From NCBI GenBank assembly GCA_943367715.1, contig CALRJY020000010.1:112402-176401 (forward strand): a stretch of DNA of 64,000 bases, written 5' to 3'. Positions 7,325 through 15,685 of this stretch are shown here, piece by piece. This DNA comes from JAEYXS01 sp943367715 (GTDB lineage: Bacteria; Verrucomicrobiota; Verrucomicrobiia; Limisphaerales; JAEYXS01). Made by a program: the position numbers and the translations under genes. The stretch's first letter is position 1, and each line of letters starts with the position of its first letter. Below the pieces are notes generated by a model, which was not told where the DNA came from, searched no databases, and was given only the letters and a program-made list of their open reading frames with translations.

Positions 7325-8836
7325 CTATTTGGTCGGCGCCGCTTTCAGATTCTCAGTCAGAAAGCTGAAAAGATCCGGATGCTTCAATCCGGTAGCACCC
7401 GTGTAGTTGAATTCATAACGCACCCCAGCCTGCTTGAGCTTCGGCACCAGCCCCGCACCAAAGTTAGCGGAGTGGGGCGGATCCTTGTGCGGTTGGCCCA
7501 AAGCTGGGACGGAATCATAGAAAAGCAACACCGGCGGATCATCAGCCGTCGCCAGTTCGTAAGGTGAAAACTCTTTGATCCACGGCATCAGCTTCTCTCG
7601 CTGCTTGATGAACTCCGCCATGCTCGGCAGCGCGAACGCGTGATGACCGTAATCGTTGTTCGGTATCCAATCCTTCATCTGCTGCGGGTCGAGCGAAGTC
7701 TGCGGCACAAAGGCCAGAACGCAACTCAGCCGCGTGGATTCACGGGCGATGGGATCTTTGCTCTTGGCATCGGCCAAGTCAGGATGAAATGCCAGCCACA
7801 AGCTGGTGAACCCGCCCGCCGAACCGCCACACCCGCCGATGCGCGTCTTGTCGATATTCCATTCCGCCGCCTTGCTGCGCACGAATTGCAACGCCCGCGC
7901 CGCATCATCCAGACACGCCTTCACCGGCGGATCGATCTTCTCCGCGATGGCATCCGGAATATGCCGGTAGTTGATGGAAACCACCGAGATGCCCGACTCC
8001 AGGCACTTCGCGAGGAAATCGGGATTCGCCTTGTCCCCATTCATCCAGCCACCACCGTGAACAAAGAAGAGCAATGGCGTGAGCCGGTTCGTCGGCACTT
8101 GATAGAAATCCAGCACCTGCCGCGAATGCTTGCCGTAAGCGACGTTGGCGAGCGTGGGCTTAAGCGAAGCAGCCGGACGTGGAGCGATCGGGCGCTCCTT
8201 CAACACCACCTTCGAGATCAGTGCCGTCTCCAGATTCGTCGCATTGTGCGCCGTGACGGCAAGGCCGGCATAAACGGGATCAGTCAACGCAACCGACGCT
8301 GTGCCGATGGCTTGAAATGGTTCACCCGCTTTGGAAACGGACGCCGTGAAGACATCCCCATCGCGCTCCAGCTTCACCGTGGCTGGTGCCTGAACCGGCG
8401 TGCGTACGCCGAAGGTCGTGCCGCCCTTTTCCGTACGATACTGGAGCTCGATCAACCCATCGCCATGCACCGCCACATCCACGTAGGGTGAATCCGTATC
8501 CAGCGTCTGCCGCACCATCGCGCAAGCTTTGCGGTGCGGCTCCTTCCCCGCCGCTTCCCAACCCACGTCCATGCTGAACACCAGGTCACCCGTGTGTTTC
8601 TTCGAGAGGAACTGCCCCGCATCCTCCGTGAACCACATGTTCTTGCCGCTGCCAGTGATGCGATACGTAGCCTTGTCCGCCAGAAATTCCGAGGAACCGT
8701 TCAGTTCAATTTTACCGATGTCATTGGCGCTCTCGAAAATTCCGAGGCTGGCACCGTGCAACGAACCACAGATCGCTAGGGCGACGATGAACAGGACACA
8801 GCACCTAGGAACACGGTTGAAGAATCGGGGAGTCAT
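7325..8836 (-). CDS. Exported two-domain esterase (beta-sandwich + alpha/beta hydrolase)
   Basis: 503 residues. A signal peptide is likely (hydrophobic 11-29, ending near HGA). Residues about 32-212 look like a concanavalin-type beta-sandwich of the DUF1349 kind, which often binds carbohydrate. Residues about 230-500 form an alpha/beta hydrolase of the carboxylesterase/BD-FAE type: oxyanion motif HGGGW (260-264), nucleophile elbow GGSAGG (Ser339), and a C-terminal His in a KHPD motif. The likely role is release of acyl or feruloyl groups from polysaccharide in the periplasm or outside the cell; the substrate is inferred from family only. Convergent with small-gene array 1. Confidence 0.75.
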   Translation of the reverse strand: MTPRFFNRVPRCCVLFIVALAICGSLHGASLGIFESANDIGKIELNGSSEFLADKATYRITGSGKNMWFTEDAGQFLSKKHTGDLVFSMDVGWEAAGKEPHRKACAMVRQTLDTDSPYVDVAVHGDGLIELQYRTEKGGTTFGVRTPVQAPATVKLERDGDVFTASVSKAGEPFQAIGTASVALTDPVYAGLAVTAHNATNLETALISKVVLKERPIAPRPAASLKPTLANVAYGKHSRQVLDFYQVPTNRLTPLLFFVHGGGWMNGDKANPDFLAKCLESGISVVSINYRHIPDAIAEKIDPPVKACLDDAARALQFVRSKAAEWNIDKTRIGGCGGSAGGFTSLWLAFHPDLADAKSKDPIARESTRLSCVLAFVPQTSLDPQQMKDWIPNNDYGHHAFALPSMAEFIKQREKLMPWIKEFSPYELATADDPPVLLFYDSVPALGQPHKDPPHSANFGAGLVPKLKQAGVRYEFNYTGATGLKHPDLFSFLTENLKAAPTK

Positions 8837-8893
8837 AATGCGCCGCCATTAGACTCCAAGCCGGGACGACGTCAAACTGGAATACAAAAAGCA

Positions 8894-8919
8894 CAGGTCG
8901 CCATGCTGATGGCGACCTG
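8894..8919 (-). terminator. Terminator after the YceI gene
   Basis: Stem CAGGTCGCCAT / ATGGCGACCTG. Read on the minus strand it is followed by TGCTTTTTG. It lies 25 bases past the YceI stop and before the start of the next minus-strand gene. Confidence 0.75.
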
Positions 8920-8944
8920 TCACTTAGTCGGATAAAGCGAAGCT

Positions 8945-9550
8945 TTATTTCTTTTCAGCCCCGTCCGTTTCCATGATGGCCTCCGCATTGATCTCCAGCT
9001 CCACCTCTTCCCCCACCGCCATCACGCCGGACTCCAACACCTGATGATAATTGATCCCAAAATCCTTGCGGTTCAGCTTTGCCTTCGCTTCCAGGCCGAT
9101 ACGCGTCTTGCCCCAGGGATCTTTCGCCGGACCGGACAGCTTCACCGGCAGCTTCAATTCCTTCGTGACCCCGCGCATCGTGAAATCCGCGATCAACGTA
9201 GCCGCACCATCCTTGCCCGTTTCGATCTTCTTCGTCTTGAAGGTGATGGTGGGGTACTTGGCCGCATCAAAGAAATCAGCCGTGCGCAAATGGTCATCGC
9301 GTTGCTTCACGCCGGTATCAATGCTCTGCACCTGGATCGTGCCGCTCGCCTCGATGATTTTCTTTCCGTCCAAGGTGATGGCACCGGTGAACTCGTTGAA
9401 CTTTCCTTTCACATTCGCCAACCCCAGATGACGCACAGAAAAAGAAACACTGCTATGCGCAGGATCAATCTTGTAGCTGTCCGCAGCGAAGGCTGAGACA
9501 GAGAGAAACAAGGCGGTGGCGAGTGCGGCGAGAATATGCTTGGAGGACAT
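8945..9550 (-). CDS. YceI family periplasmic protein
   Basis: 201 residues from the ATG at 9550, which places a clean signal peptide (hydrophobic core to SAFAA) at the front. A longer frame (to 9601) would bury the signal and is not used. The mature part matches the YceI lipocalin-like fold: YKIDPAHSSVSFSVRHLG at the start, the central pattern LRTADFFDAAKYPTITF, and FTMRGVTKELKLPV. YceI proteins bind long polyisoprenoid or amphipathic molecules in the periplasm. Single gene with its own terminator. Confidence 0.9.
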   Translation of the reverse strand: MSSKHILAALATALFLSVSAFAADSYKIDPAHSSVSFSVRHLGLANVKGKFNEFTGAITLDGKKIIEASGTIQVQSIDTGVKQRDDHLRTADFFDAAKYPTITFKTKKIETGKDGAATLIADFTMRGVTKELKLPVKLSGPAKDPWGKTRIGLEAKAKLNRKDFGINYHQVLESGVMAVGEEVELEINAEAIMETDGAEKK

Positions 9551-9714
9551 AAGGGGAACCTTTCCAGTGATTTTCAGTTTAGTCCCAGTATCATACACCA
9601 TCTCGCCGAAAAGGCTACTCGCTTACCGGCGTGGCAGAGCTCTCGCACCCCTGGAATTTCTGTTCGCAAACTTATCCGTTAATGTTTACTGTTTCATCAC
9701 CGACCACCCATCGC

Positions 9715-10050
9715 ATGAAACCCAACCGCAGAACGCTGGCCGCAGTATTCCTGCTCTTCTCAGTTCTGTTTCAGTGGTCGATGCTCTACGTGACTTACAA
9801 CTCTTTCCGCTGGACTGTACACATCGGTGATGGCGAATACGGACTCTGCCACGTGAAATCTTGGCTCTATTTGGCCCTCGGTAATTTTGAAAACCGTGTT
9901 GATATCCACCCTTACACAGCCGCGGCCATCATCACACTTTCCATCTGCTTGCCATCGCTGGCCCTCATTTTTCTTATCCGTAAGCTGGTCGCATTGGATT
10001 CAAAGGCGGATGCCAAACCGTTGATCATCGGCTCCAAATCGGCTCACTAG
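9715..10050 (+). CDS. Small membrane protein
   Basis: 111 residues from the ATG at 9715. Two membrane helices (about 8-26 and 66-87) enclose a roughly 40-residue exported loop. No family recognised. The longer frame from 9631 overlaps the divergent YceI promoter and is not used. Confidence 0.55.
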   Translation: MKPNRRTLAAVFLLFSVLFQWSMLYVTYNSFRWTVHIGDGEYGLCHVKSWLYLALGNFENRVDIHPYTAAAIITLSICLPSLALIFLIRKLVALDSKADAKPLIIGSKSAH

Positions 10051-10092
10051 GCAGCAGCAAACTCCGAGCTTTCATTTCAATCTCAAATTTTC

Positions 10093-11922
10093 ATGACGCA
10101 ATCCGCATTCGCAGCGTGTCGCTTACTTCTCACCAGCTTCCTCTTGCTGGCTCTGACCATCTGCTCCTCGCTCCCCGCCGCCGAAACCAGCCTCACCAAC
10201 GCCATCGCCCAAGCCCGCGCGATCATCCAGAAGGAACTCGCCCCCAAAGTCCCCGGCGTCTCCGTCGCCGTCGCCATCGATGGCAAGGTCGTCTGGTCCG
10301 AAGGCTTCGGTTACATGGACCTCGAAGCCAAGAAACCCGTCACCACAGAAACCAAATTCCGCATCGGCAGCATCTCCAAATCCCTCACCTCCGTCGGCCT
10401 CGCCCTCATGGTCGAGCGCGGCCAGATCGATCTCGATGCCCCCATCCAGAAATACGTCCCCGATTTTCCCGATAAAGGCGCGCCCATCACCACCCGCATG
10501 CTCGGTGGTCACCTCTCCGGCATCCGCCACTACGCTGGTTTCGAGAACCGCCGTAACCAACCCTACACCAATTCCCACGCCGCGCTCACCATCTTCCAGA
10601 ACGATCCCGTCGTCGCCCTCCCCGGCACGAAATACAATTATACCACCTACGGCTGGACCCTCCTCAGCGCCGCCATGGAATCCGCACTGCAGCAGGATTT
10701 CGTCAGCTACATGGATAAAAATGTCCTCCAACCGCTCAATCTCAAACATACCCGCGCCGACCAAAAAGGTATCGTCGATCCCCACTGCACCAAATTCTAT
10801 TCCGACAACCTCCTCGGCAAATTCACCACCGCACCCGAAGTGGACAGCAGTTACAAATGGGCTGGTGGCGGTTACCTCTCCACGTCGGAAGACCTCGTCC
10901 GCCTCGGCTCCGCCCTCCTGCAACCGGGCTTCCTTAAAGCCAGCTCCCTCAAACTCCTCTTCACCCCGCAGAAAACTTCCGATGGCAAACCCACCAACTA
11001 CGGCCTCGGCTGGTCCATCGGCAAAGACGCCGAGGGCCATCGCATTTATTGGCACACCGGCGGCTCCACCGGCGGCAAATCCGTCCTCCTGCTTCATCCC
11101 GAAACCAAAACCGTCTTCGCCCTCGTAAGCAACCACTCCACACCGACCTTGCCGAAGAAAGATTGGGAGACCATCACCGACCTTTTCGCCCCTTTCTATA
11201 CTGCCGCGAAATCCAGCCACACCAACGCCACCACCAAAGGCCGCCAATTCCTCGTGAACTTGATGGATGAAGAACTCGGCCTCCTCCCCGAATTCCGCAC
11301 CGCCAAAGTCTTCTGGCTCTATCACGACAATTACCTCGCCGCCAAAGTCCTGAACACGTCGCATCCTGCTGTTGCCAAAAGAATCCGCGATTCCATCACG
11401 CGCGAAGGCTCCACCAAATCCGGCAAGATCGAGATCCTCTTCGGCGAATCCGAACAACCTCTCCCCTTCCGTCAATACCAGCTCACCGACGTCCGCCGCA
11501 GTGGTGAAAAACTCATCCGCACCGAGATCGTCACCCCCACCCTCATGAAAGGTTGGGAGCAATACGCCGACCTCCTCCTCTTCGCCAGCATCGCCGAAAC
11601 CAATCGCGTCACGGCCCGAGAACATTACGATGCCGCCCTCCGCCTCTGGGATGGCCAAGGCTTCCTCGATCCCGCATCGAAGAGTTCCCATCGCTATGCC
11701 ACCTACAAACTCGCCCTCGCCCTCATCGCCCACAGCCGCCTCTCCTCCGCACCTGAACTCCCCACCGGCTTGATGGATCGCCTCCTCTCCCTGCAAGCCG
11801 ACACCGGCGGCTGGATCACCGACTACGACGCCACCGGCAAACCCGTCGGCTTCGCCAACGTCGAGACCACTAGCCTCGCCATCTTGGGATTGGAAGCCCG
11901 CCCAACACCGGCCAAGCCGTGA
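10093..11922 (+). CDS. Exported serine hydrolase of the beta-lactamase / penicillin-binding family
   Basis: 609 residues. The signal peptide covers residues 1-30. The class-C-like domain spans about 35-375: SISK (Ser93 to Lys96) is the catalytic SxxK, YTT at 183-185 stands where YxN is usual, and HTGG (321-324) replaces KTG. Family members are esterases or D-aminopeptidases; resistance to beta-lactams should not be assumed. About 235 residues follow the catalytic domain and resemble nothing I know; they end in a helical, squalene-cyclase-like segment (GGWITDYD). The YTT variant and the extension set it apart from simple class C enzymes. Probably monocistronic; the next start is 24 bases on. 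Confidence 0.8.
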   Translation: MTQSAFAACRLLLTSFLLLALTICSSLPAAETSLTNAIAQARAIIQKELAPKVPGVSVAVAIDGKVVWSEGFGYMDLEAKKPVTTETKFRIGSISKSLTSVGLALMVERGQIDLDAPIQKYVPDFPDKGAPITTRMLGGHLSGIRHYAGFENRRNQPYTNSHAALTIFQNDPVVALPGTKYNYTTYGWTLLSAAMESALQQDFVSYMDKNVLQPLNLKHTRADQKGIVDPHCTKFYSDNLLGKFTTAPEVDSSYKWAGGGYLSTSEDLVRLGSALLQPGFLKASSLKLLFTPQKTSDGKPTNYGLGWSIGKDAEGHRIYWHTGGSTGGKSVLLLHPETKTVFALVSNHSTPTLPKKDWETITDLFAPFYTAAKSSHTNATTKGRQFLVNLMDEELGLLPEFRTAKVFWLYHDNYLAAKVLNTSHPAVAKRIRDSITREGSTKSGKIEILFGESEQPLPFRQYQLTDVRRSGEKLIRTEIVTPTLMKGWEQYADLLLFASIAETNRVTAREHYDAALRLWDGQGFLDPASKSSHRYATYKLALALIAHSRLSSAPELPTGLMDRLLSLQADTGGWITDYDATGKPVGFANVETTSLAILGLEARPTPAKP

Positions 11923-11946
11923 TCACTTTTACAGGCAGAAAAAGTC

Positions 11947-12372
11947 ATGAGCACCATCCCGCCAGACATCTACGAGCATGTCTCCCAACTGGCCTTCGAC
12001 ATCACCAACGCCACCTTGGCTGACGATCACGCTCTGGCCGAATCGATATACCAACATCTGCACCTCTATCACGAGGAGCAGCTCGCCAACGGCCGCAGCC
12101 ACCCCTTCATCCTCGAAACCCTCGCTGACTACACTGACGATCCTGCGCAAGCCATCAGCCACTACGAGGAAGCCCTGGCGATGTCACGCCGCATGACCAG
12201 CGATGAACCGACGCATACGATTCTCATCGGCATCGGCGAACGCCTGATCGAACTGAAACGCGCCGAGCAAGCAGAAGCGTTTATCCATGACGGCCGCACC
12301 GAAGCCCAGCGTCGTGGCGAGATTGATTGGGTCAAAGAAGCAGACGAACTATTAAGTACATTGTCCATCTGA
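11947..12372 (+). CDS. TPR-like helical protein
   Basis: 141 residues, entirely helical and acidic. Patterns such as DPAQAISHYEEALAMSRR and RLIELKRAEQAEAFIHDG resemble tetratricopeptide helices, so a small protein-interaction module is likely. No signal peptide. It lies 24 bases after the serine hydrolase and could be co-transcribed. A similar but unrelated TPR protein occurs at 19198. Confidence 0.6.
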   Translation: MSTIPPDIYEHVSQLAFDITNATLADDHALAESIYQHLHLYHEEQLANGRSHPFILETLADYTDDPAQAISHYEEALAMSRRMTSDEPTHTILIGIGERLIELKRAEQAEAFIHDGRTEAQRRGEIDWVKEADELLSTLSI

Positions 12373-12453
12373 CGGCATCTATCATCAGTTCATCTTCTAA
12401 TTCCATTGACGCCCCATCCGCCCCATAGCTAGCGTCTCGCGAAATTAACCAGC

Positions 12454-14598
12454 ATGTTCGCCTACGCTTTCACGATCTTTACGGGCGCCTTTCTGCTCTT
12501 TCAGGTCCAGCCCTTGATCGGCAAGTACATCCTCCCCTGGTTCGGCGGTGGTCCCGGCGTCTGGAGTGCGTGCATGCTTTTCTTCCAGCTCTTGTTGCTG
12601 GGCGGCTATGCCTACGCCCATTTCATCGGCAAGCTGCCCAGCCGCAAACAGGTCACCATCCATCTCAGCCTGCTCGTCGCTTCACTCGTCCTGCTGCCCA
12701 TCATCCCCTCGGACCGCTGGCGGCCGGAAGGTGGCGCTGATCCCACGCTCGGCATCATCCTGTTGCTGGGCGCCACCGTCGGCCTGCCCTACTTCGTGCT
12801 CTCCACCACTGGACCGCTGATGCAACGCTGGTTCAGCCTCACGCATCCCGGCACCTCGCCCTACCGCCTTTACGCTCTCTCGAATGCCGGTTCGCTGCTC
12901 GCCTTGGTCTCCTATCCTTTCATTTTTGAGCCCGCCATCAGCCGTGTGCAACAAGCACACCTCTGGTCAGTTGGCCTCGTCATCTTTGCTCTCAGTGCCG
13001 CATGGTGCGCCTGGCGCTTGCGTAAACTTTCCGAAGCTGGCGTCGTTGCCGAGGAACGCAAACTGGAGGCCGAAACGCCGGAAGTCATCACCCCCTATCG
13101 CCGCTTCCTCTGGCTCGTCTTGCCCGCCTGCGCCTCGGCCAGTCTGCTGGCCACCACCAACAAATTGTGCCAGGACGTCGCCGTCATTCCGTTCCTGTGG
13201 ATCTTGCCGCTCTGCCTTTATCTGCTCACGTTCATCATCGCTTTCGATAATCCCCGCTGGTACCTGCGTCCCCTGTTTGGCGTGATGCTCATTCTGGGCG
13301 GCATGGCGCTCATGCTCGCGTTGTTGGAGCCCTCCCCGGAAAAGCTGCAATCCATCCCCCTCTTCGCCAAATTCTTTGGCCTGTTCAAGGACATCCCCAT
13401 GAAGAAGGAAGCAGCCCTCTTCTGCGGTGCCCTCTTCGTCAGTTGCATGGCCTGTCACGGCGAGCTCTACCGGCTGCGGCCCTCGCCCAAGCACCTCACC
13501 GCCTTTTTCCTCATGATCTCCGCCGGTGGCGCTCTGGGCGGCATCTTTGTGGCGCTCATCGCCCCGGTCATCTTTGATCATTACTACGAGTTTCATCTCA
13601 CCGTGGTCGCCGCTCCGCTCGTCTTTCTGCTCGCCGTCTGGTATGACCGCCACAGCTACACTAAGCGCATCGCGTTTGACCTCACTTTGGGCGTCGCCCT
13701 CGGTCTCGTGTTCTTTATCGCTGCCGGCCTCCTCGCCGAGATCAAGAATGACCGCAAATCCGCCTCCGTCACCCAGCGCAATTTCTACGGCGCCCTCACC
13801 GTGTTCGATTATTACAAGGACGAGCCCAACCACCATTACCGTGTCTTGCAGCACGGCACCATCACCCACGGGCTCCAGTTCGTAGAACCGCTCGCTGCCA
13901 AATGGGCCACGTCCTACTACAGCGACCGCTCCGGCATCGGCCTCGCCATCACTCATTTCCCGCGCGAGCAGAACCGTCGCATCGGCCTCGTCGGCCTCGG
14001 CACCGGCTCCCTCTCCATTTATGGCCGTCCCGGCGATTACCTCCGCATCTACGAGATCAATCCCATCGTGATCCATTTCGCCACCAATTACTTCACCTAC
14101 CTGAAGGATTCCGAATACAAGATCGAGATCGCCCTCGGCGATGCCCGGCTCACCATGGAAAAAGAGCTCGAACGTGGCGAAGACCAGAAGTTCGACATCA
14201 TCGCCCTGGATGCCTTCAGCAGTGATGCCATTCCCGCCCACCTCCTGACCGTTCAAGCTTTCGAGATCTACCGGAAACATCTCAAGCCTGATGGCGTCAT
14301 CGTCGTCCACGTCTCCAACCGTTATCTTGATCTGCGGCCCGTCGTGCTCAAGCTCGCGGAAAACATGAACTGGCAGACCGTCACCATCGATGATGATCCG
14401 GACGATAGCGAAGACCGCAGTGACAAGTGGTGGTTCTACGCCTCCACCTGGATTCTCGTCAGCCAGAACCAGGAGTTCCTCGGCAAAGACGCCATCCGCG
14501 GCAACGCCTACGAATACAGTGAGGAGGCAGAGTTAAAGAAAAAGCAGAGCCGCCTCTGGACGGATGATTACAGCGCCCTCTTTGAAGTCCTCTACTAA
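12454..14598 (+). CDS. Fused MFS-type membrane protein / spermidine synthase-like protein
   Basis: 714 residues. The N-terminal part, to about residue 435, has some ten to twelve membrane helices and opens with the family hallmark TGAFLLFQVQPLIGKYILPW. The C-terminal part (about 470-714) is a polyamine-synthase-like Rossmann domain: GLGTGSLSIYG near 510, the acidic YEINP near 533, a GDAR motif near 561, and LDAFSSDAIPAHLLT near 585. Such fusions are common in environmental bacteria, and the reaction they catalyse is not established. Aminopropyl transfer is only an inference from the fold. The stop is followed within six bases by the convergent DUF1080 gene. Confidence 0.85.
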   Translation: MFAYAFTIFTGAFLLFQVQPLIGKYILPWFGGGPGVWSACMLFFQLLLLGGYAYAHFIGKLPSRKQVTIHLSLLVASLVLLPIIPSDRWRPEGGADPTLGIILLLGATVGLPYFVLSTTGPLMQRWFSLTHPGTSPYRLYALSNAGSLLALVSYPFIFEPAISRVQQAHLWSVGLVIFALSAAWCAWRLRKLSEAGVVAEERKLEAETPEVITPYRRFLWLVLPACASASLLATTNKLCQDVAVIPFLWILPLCLYLLTFIIAFDNPRWYLRPLFGVMLILGGMALMLALLEPSPEKLQSIPLFAKFFGLFKDIPMKKEAALFCGALFVSCMACHGELYRLRPSPKHLTAFFLMISAGGALGGIFVALIAPVIFDHYYEFHLTVVAAPLVFLLAVWYDRHSYTKRIAFDLTLGVALGLVFFIAAGLLAEIKNDRKSASVTQRNFYGALTVFDYYKDEPNHHYRVLQHGTITHGLQFVEPLAAKWATSYYSDRSGIGLAITHFPREQNRRIGLVGLGTGSLSIYGRPGDYLRIYEINPIVIHFATNYFTYLKDSEYKIEIALGDARLTMEKELERGEDQKFDIIALDAFSSDAIPAHLLTVQAFEIYRKHLKPDGVIVVHVSNRYLDLRPVVLKLAENMNWQTVTIDDDPDDSEDRSDKWWFYASTWILVSQNQEFLGKDAIRGNAYEYSEEAELKKKQSRLWTDDYSALFEVLY

Positions 14599-14603
14599 GA
14601 CGG

Positions 14604-15518
14604 TTACTTGATCACCTGCACTGCCGCCGTCTTTTGATCCGCTGGAACGGCCGTTGTTTCCTTCGGCAATTCCGGCATCTTGTCCAACGGATACAGGTCC
14701 AGCTTCCGGAAGAAAATCTCGGCCCCGTTTGATTGCAACAGGATCTTGCCCCGGTTGGGCAACAGGCTCGTCGCTTCAACACTCAGCTTGCCATTGACCA
14801 GCACCCGCATCTTGTCCCCCACGCCGAAGATCTCCAGCGTGTTCCATTCGCCCAGTTTGTTTTCCAGTTCCTGTTTCGGCTTCCCGATCTCCGTCCACGC
14901 GCGTGAATGGTTATTGGTGCCCACCGTGAATCTCGCCCCGCCATGGATCACCACATTCCCGGTTCGCCCTTCGGCGATCTGCGATTCAAAGCCGCGCATC
15001 CATTCCTTGTCCTCGCCCGTTCCATGAATGAACAACCCGCTGCTGCGCGGTTTCTGCGAACGCTCGCCAAACCTGCCTTCACCCCATTTATACTCTGCCA
15101 CCAGCCGGAAATCCGAATGCTCTTTGCGAGTGGCCAGATAACCCAGCTTTTCGCCAGAAATGCGTAGGACACCATCTGTCACGGAGAAGACGCCCTTGGG
15201 ATCAACAAACACGCCCGCACCTGCTATCCAGGAATAAAAACTCTCCAACCCTTCTTCGCTCAACAAGCTCGTGACCCCGCTCTTATCCTCGGCCTTGGCC
15301 TCTTCTTCTTTTGCTGGTTCAGCCACTGCCTTGGGGTCCACCGGCACCGCTTCCTTCGCCTTGCCCTCCGTTACCGCCGTGGCGGGAATGGCTGTCACCG
15401 CTTGCGCCATACCACGTTCCGGCGCCAGCAAAATCAGCCCTGTTAAGAGCGCCAAAGCCACTCCACGCGGACTCATCGCCAGTCTCCGCTCGGAGGTGCT
15501 TGCTATGTTTCTAGCCAT
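14604..15518 (-). CDS. DUF1080 (3-keto-disaccharide hydrolase) family exported protein
   Basis: 304 residues from the ATG at 15518, chosen because a strong GGGGGGAGGA ribosome site lies about ten bases before it. A start at 15476 would also give a good signal peptide. After the signal (to about MAQA) comes an Ala/Glu/Lys-rich linker. A DUF1080 beta-sandwich follows from about residue 95: WEYKWGEGRFGERSQK-like strand, then SSGLFIHG, a central FESQIAEGRTGNVVIHGG, and EWNTLEIFGVGDKMRVLVNG. Family members bind or cleave 3-keto sugars. Divergent from the sulfatase gene, sharing a 167-base promoter region. Confidence 0.8.
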   Translation of the reverse strand: MARNIASTSERRLAMSPRGVALALLTGLILLAPERGMAQAVTAIPATAVTEGKAKEAVPVDPKAVAEPAKEEEAKAEDKSGVTSLLSEEGLESFYSWIAGAGVFVDPKGVFSVTDGVLRISGEKLGYLATRKEHSDFRLVAEYKWGEGRFGERSQKPRSSGLFIHGTGEDKEWMRGFESQIAEGRTGNVVIHGGARFTVGTNNHSRAWTEIGKPKQELENKLGEWNTLEIFGVGDKMRVLVNGKLSVEATSLLPNRGKILLQSNGAEIFFRKLDLYPLDKMPELPKETTAVPADQKTAAVQVIK

Positions 15519-15685
15519 AGCCCGGACCATCCTCCCCCCGCTCAACTTTGGCAATGCCATTCTGATTCACCGCCCAAAACTCCGTAGCCCCTCGTAATCG
15601 TCCTCGTTCTCGTCGTCCTCGCCCCTTTTCCTCACTTCACTTTGTAACTTCTCACCCCCATACTCCCGTCCAACCAGACAACCAC

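Noticed and set aside
10123..11796. Long minus-strand frame opposite the serine hydrolase (557 codons)
   Set aside because: Mirror frame of a GC-rich gene; its product is a Gly/Glu/Ala-rich string without motifs, whereas the plus-strand gene has a signal peptide and catalytic motifs.
10093..11922. Beta-lactam resistance gene
   Set aside because: The family is mostly esterases and peptidases, and the KTG and YxN motifs are altered; resistance cannot be claimed.
12967..14310. Long minus-strand frame opposite the MFS/spermidine synthase gene
   Set aside because: Acidic, motif-free shadow; the plus-strand product matches a known fusion family.
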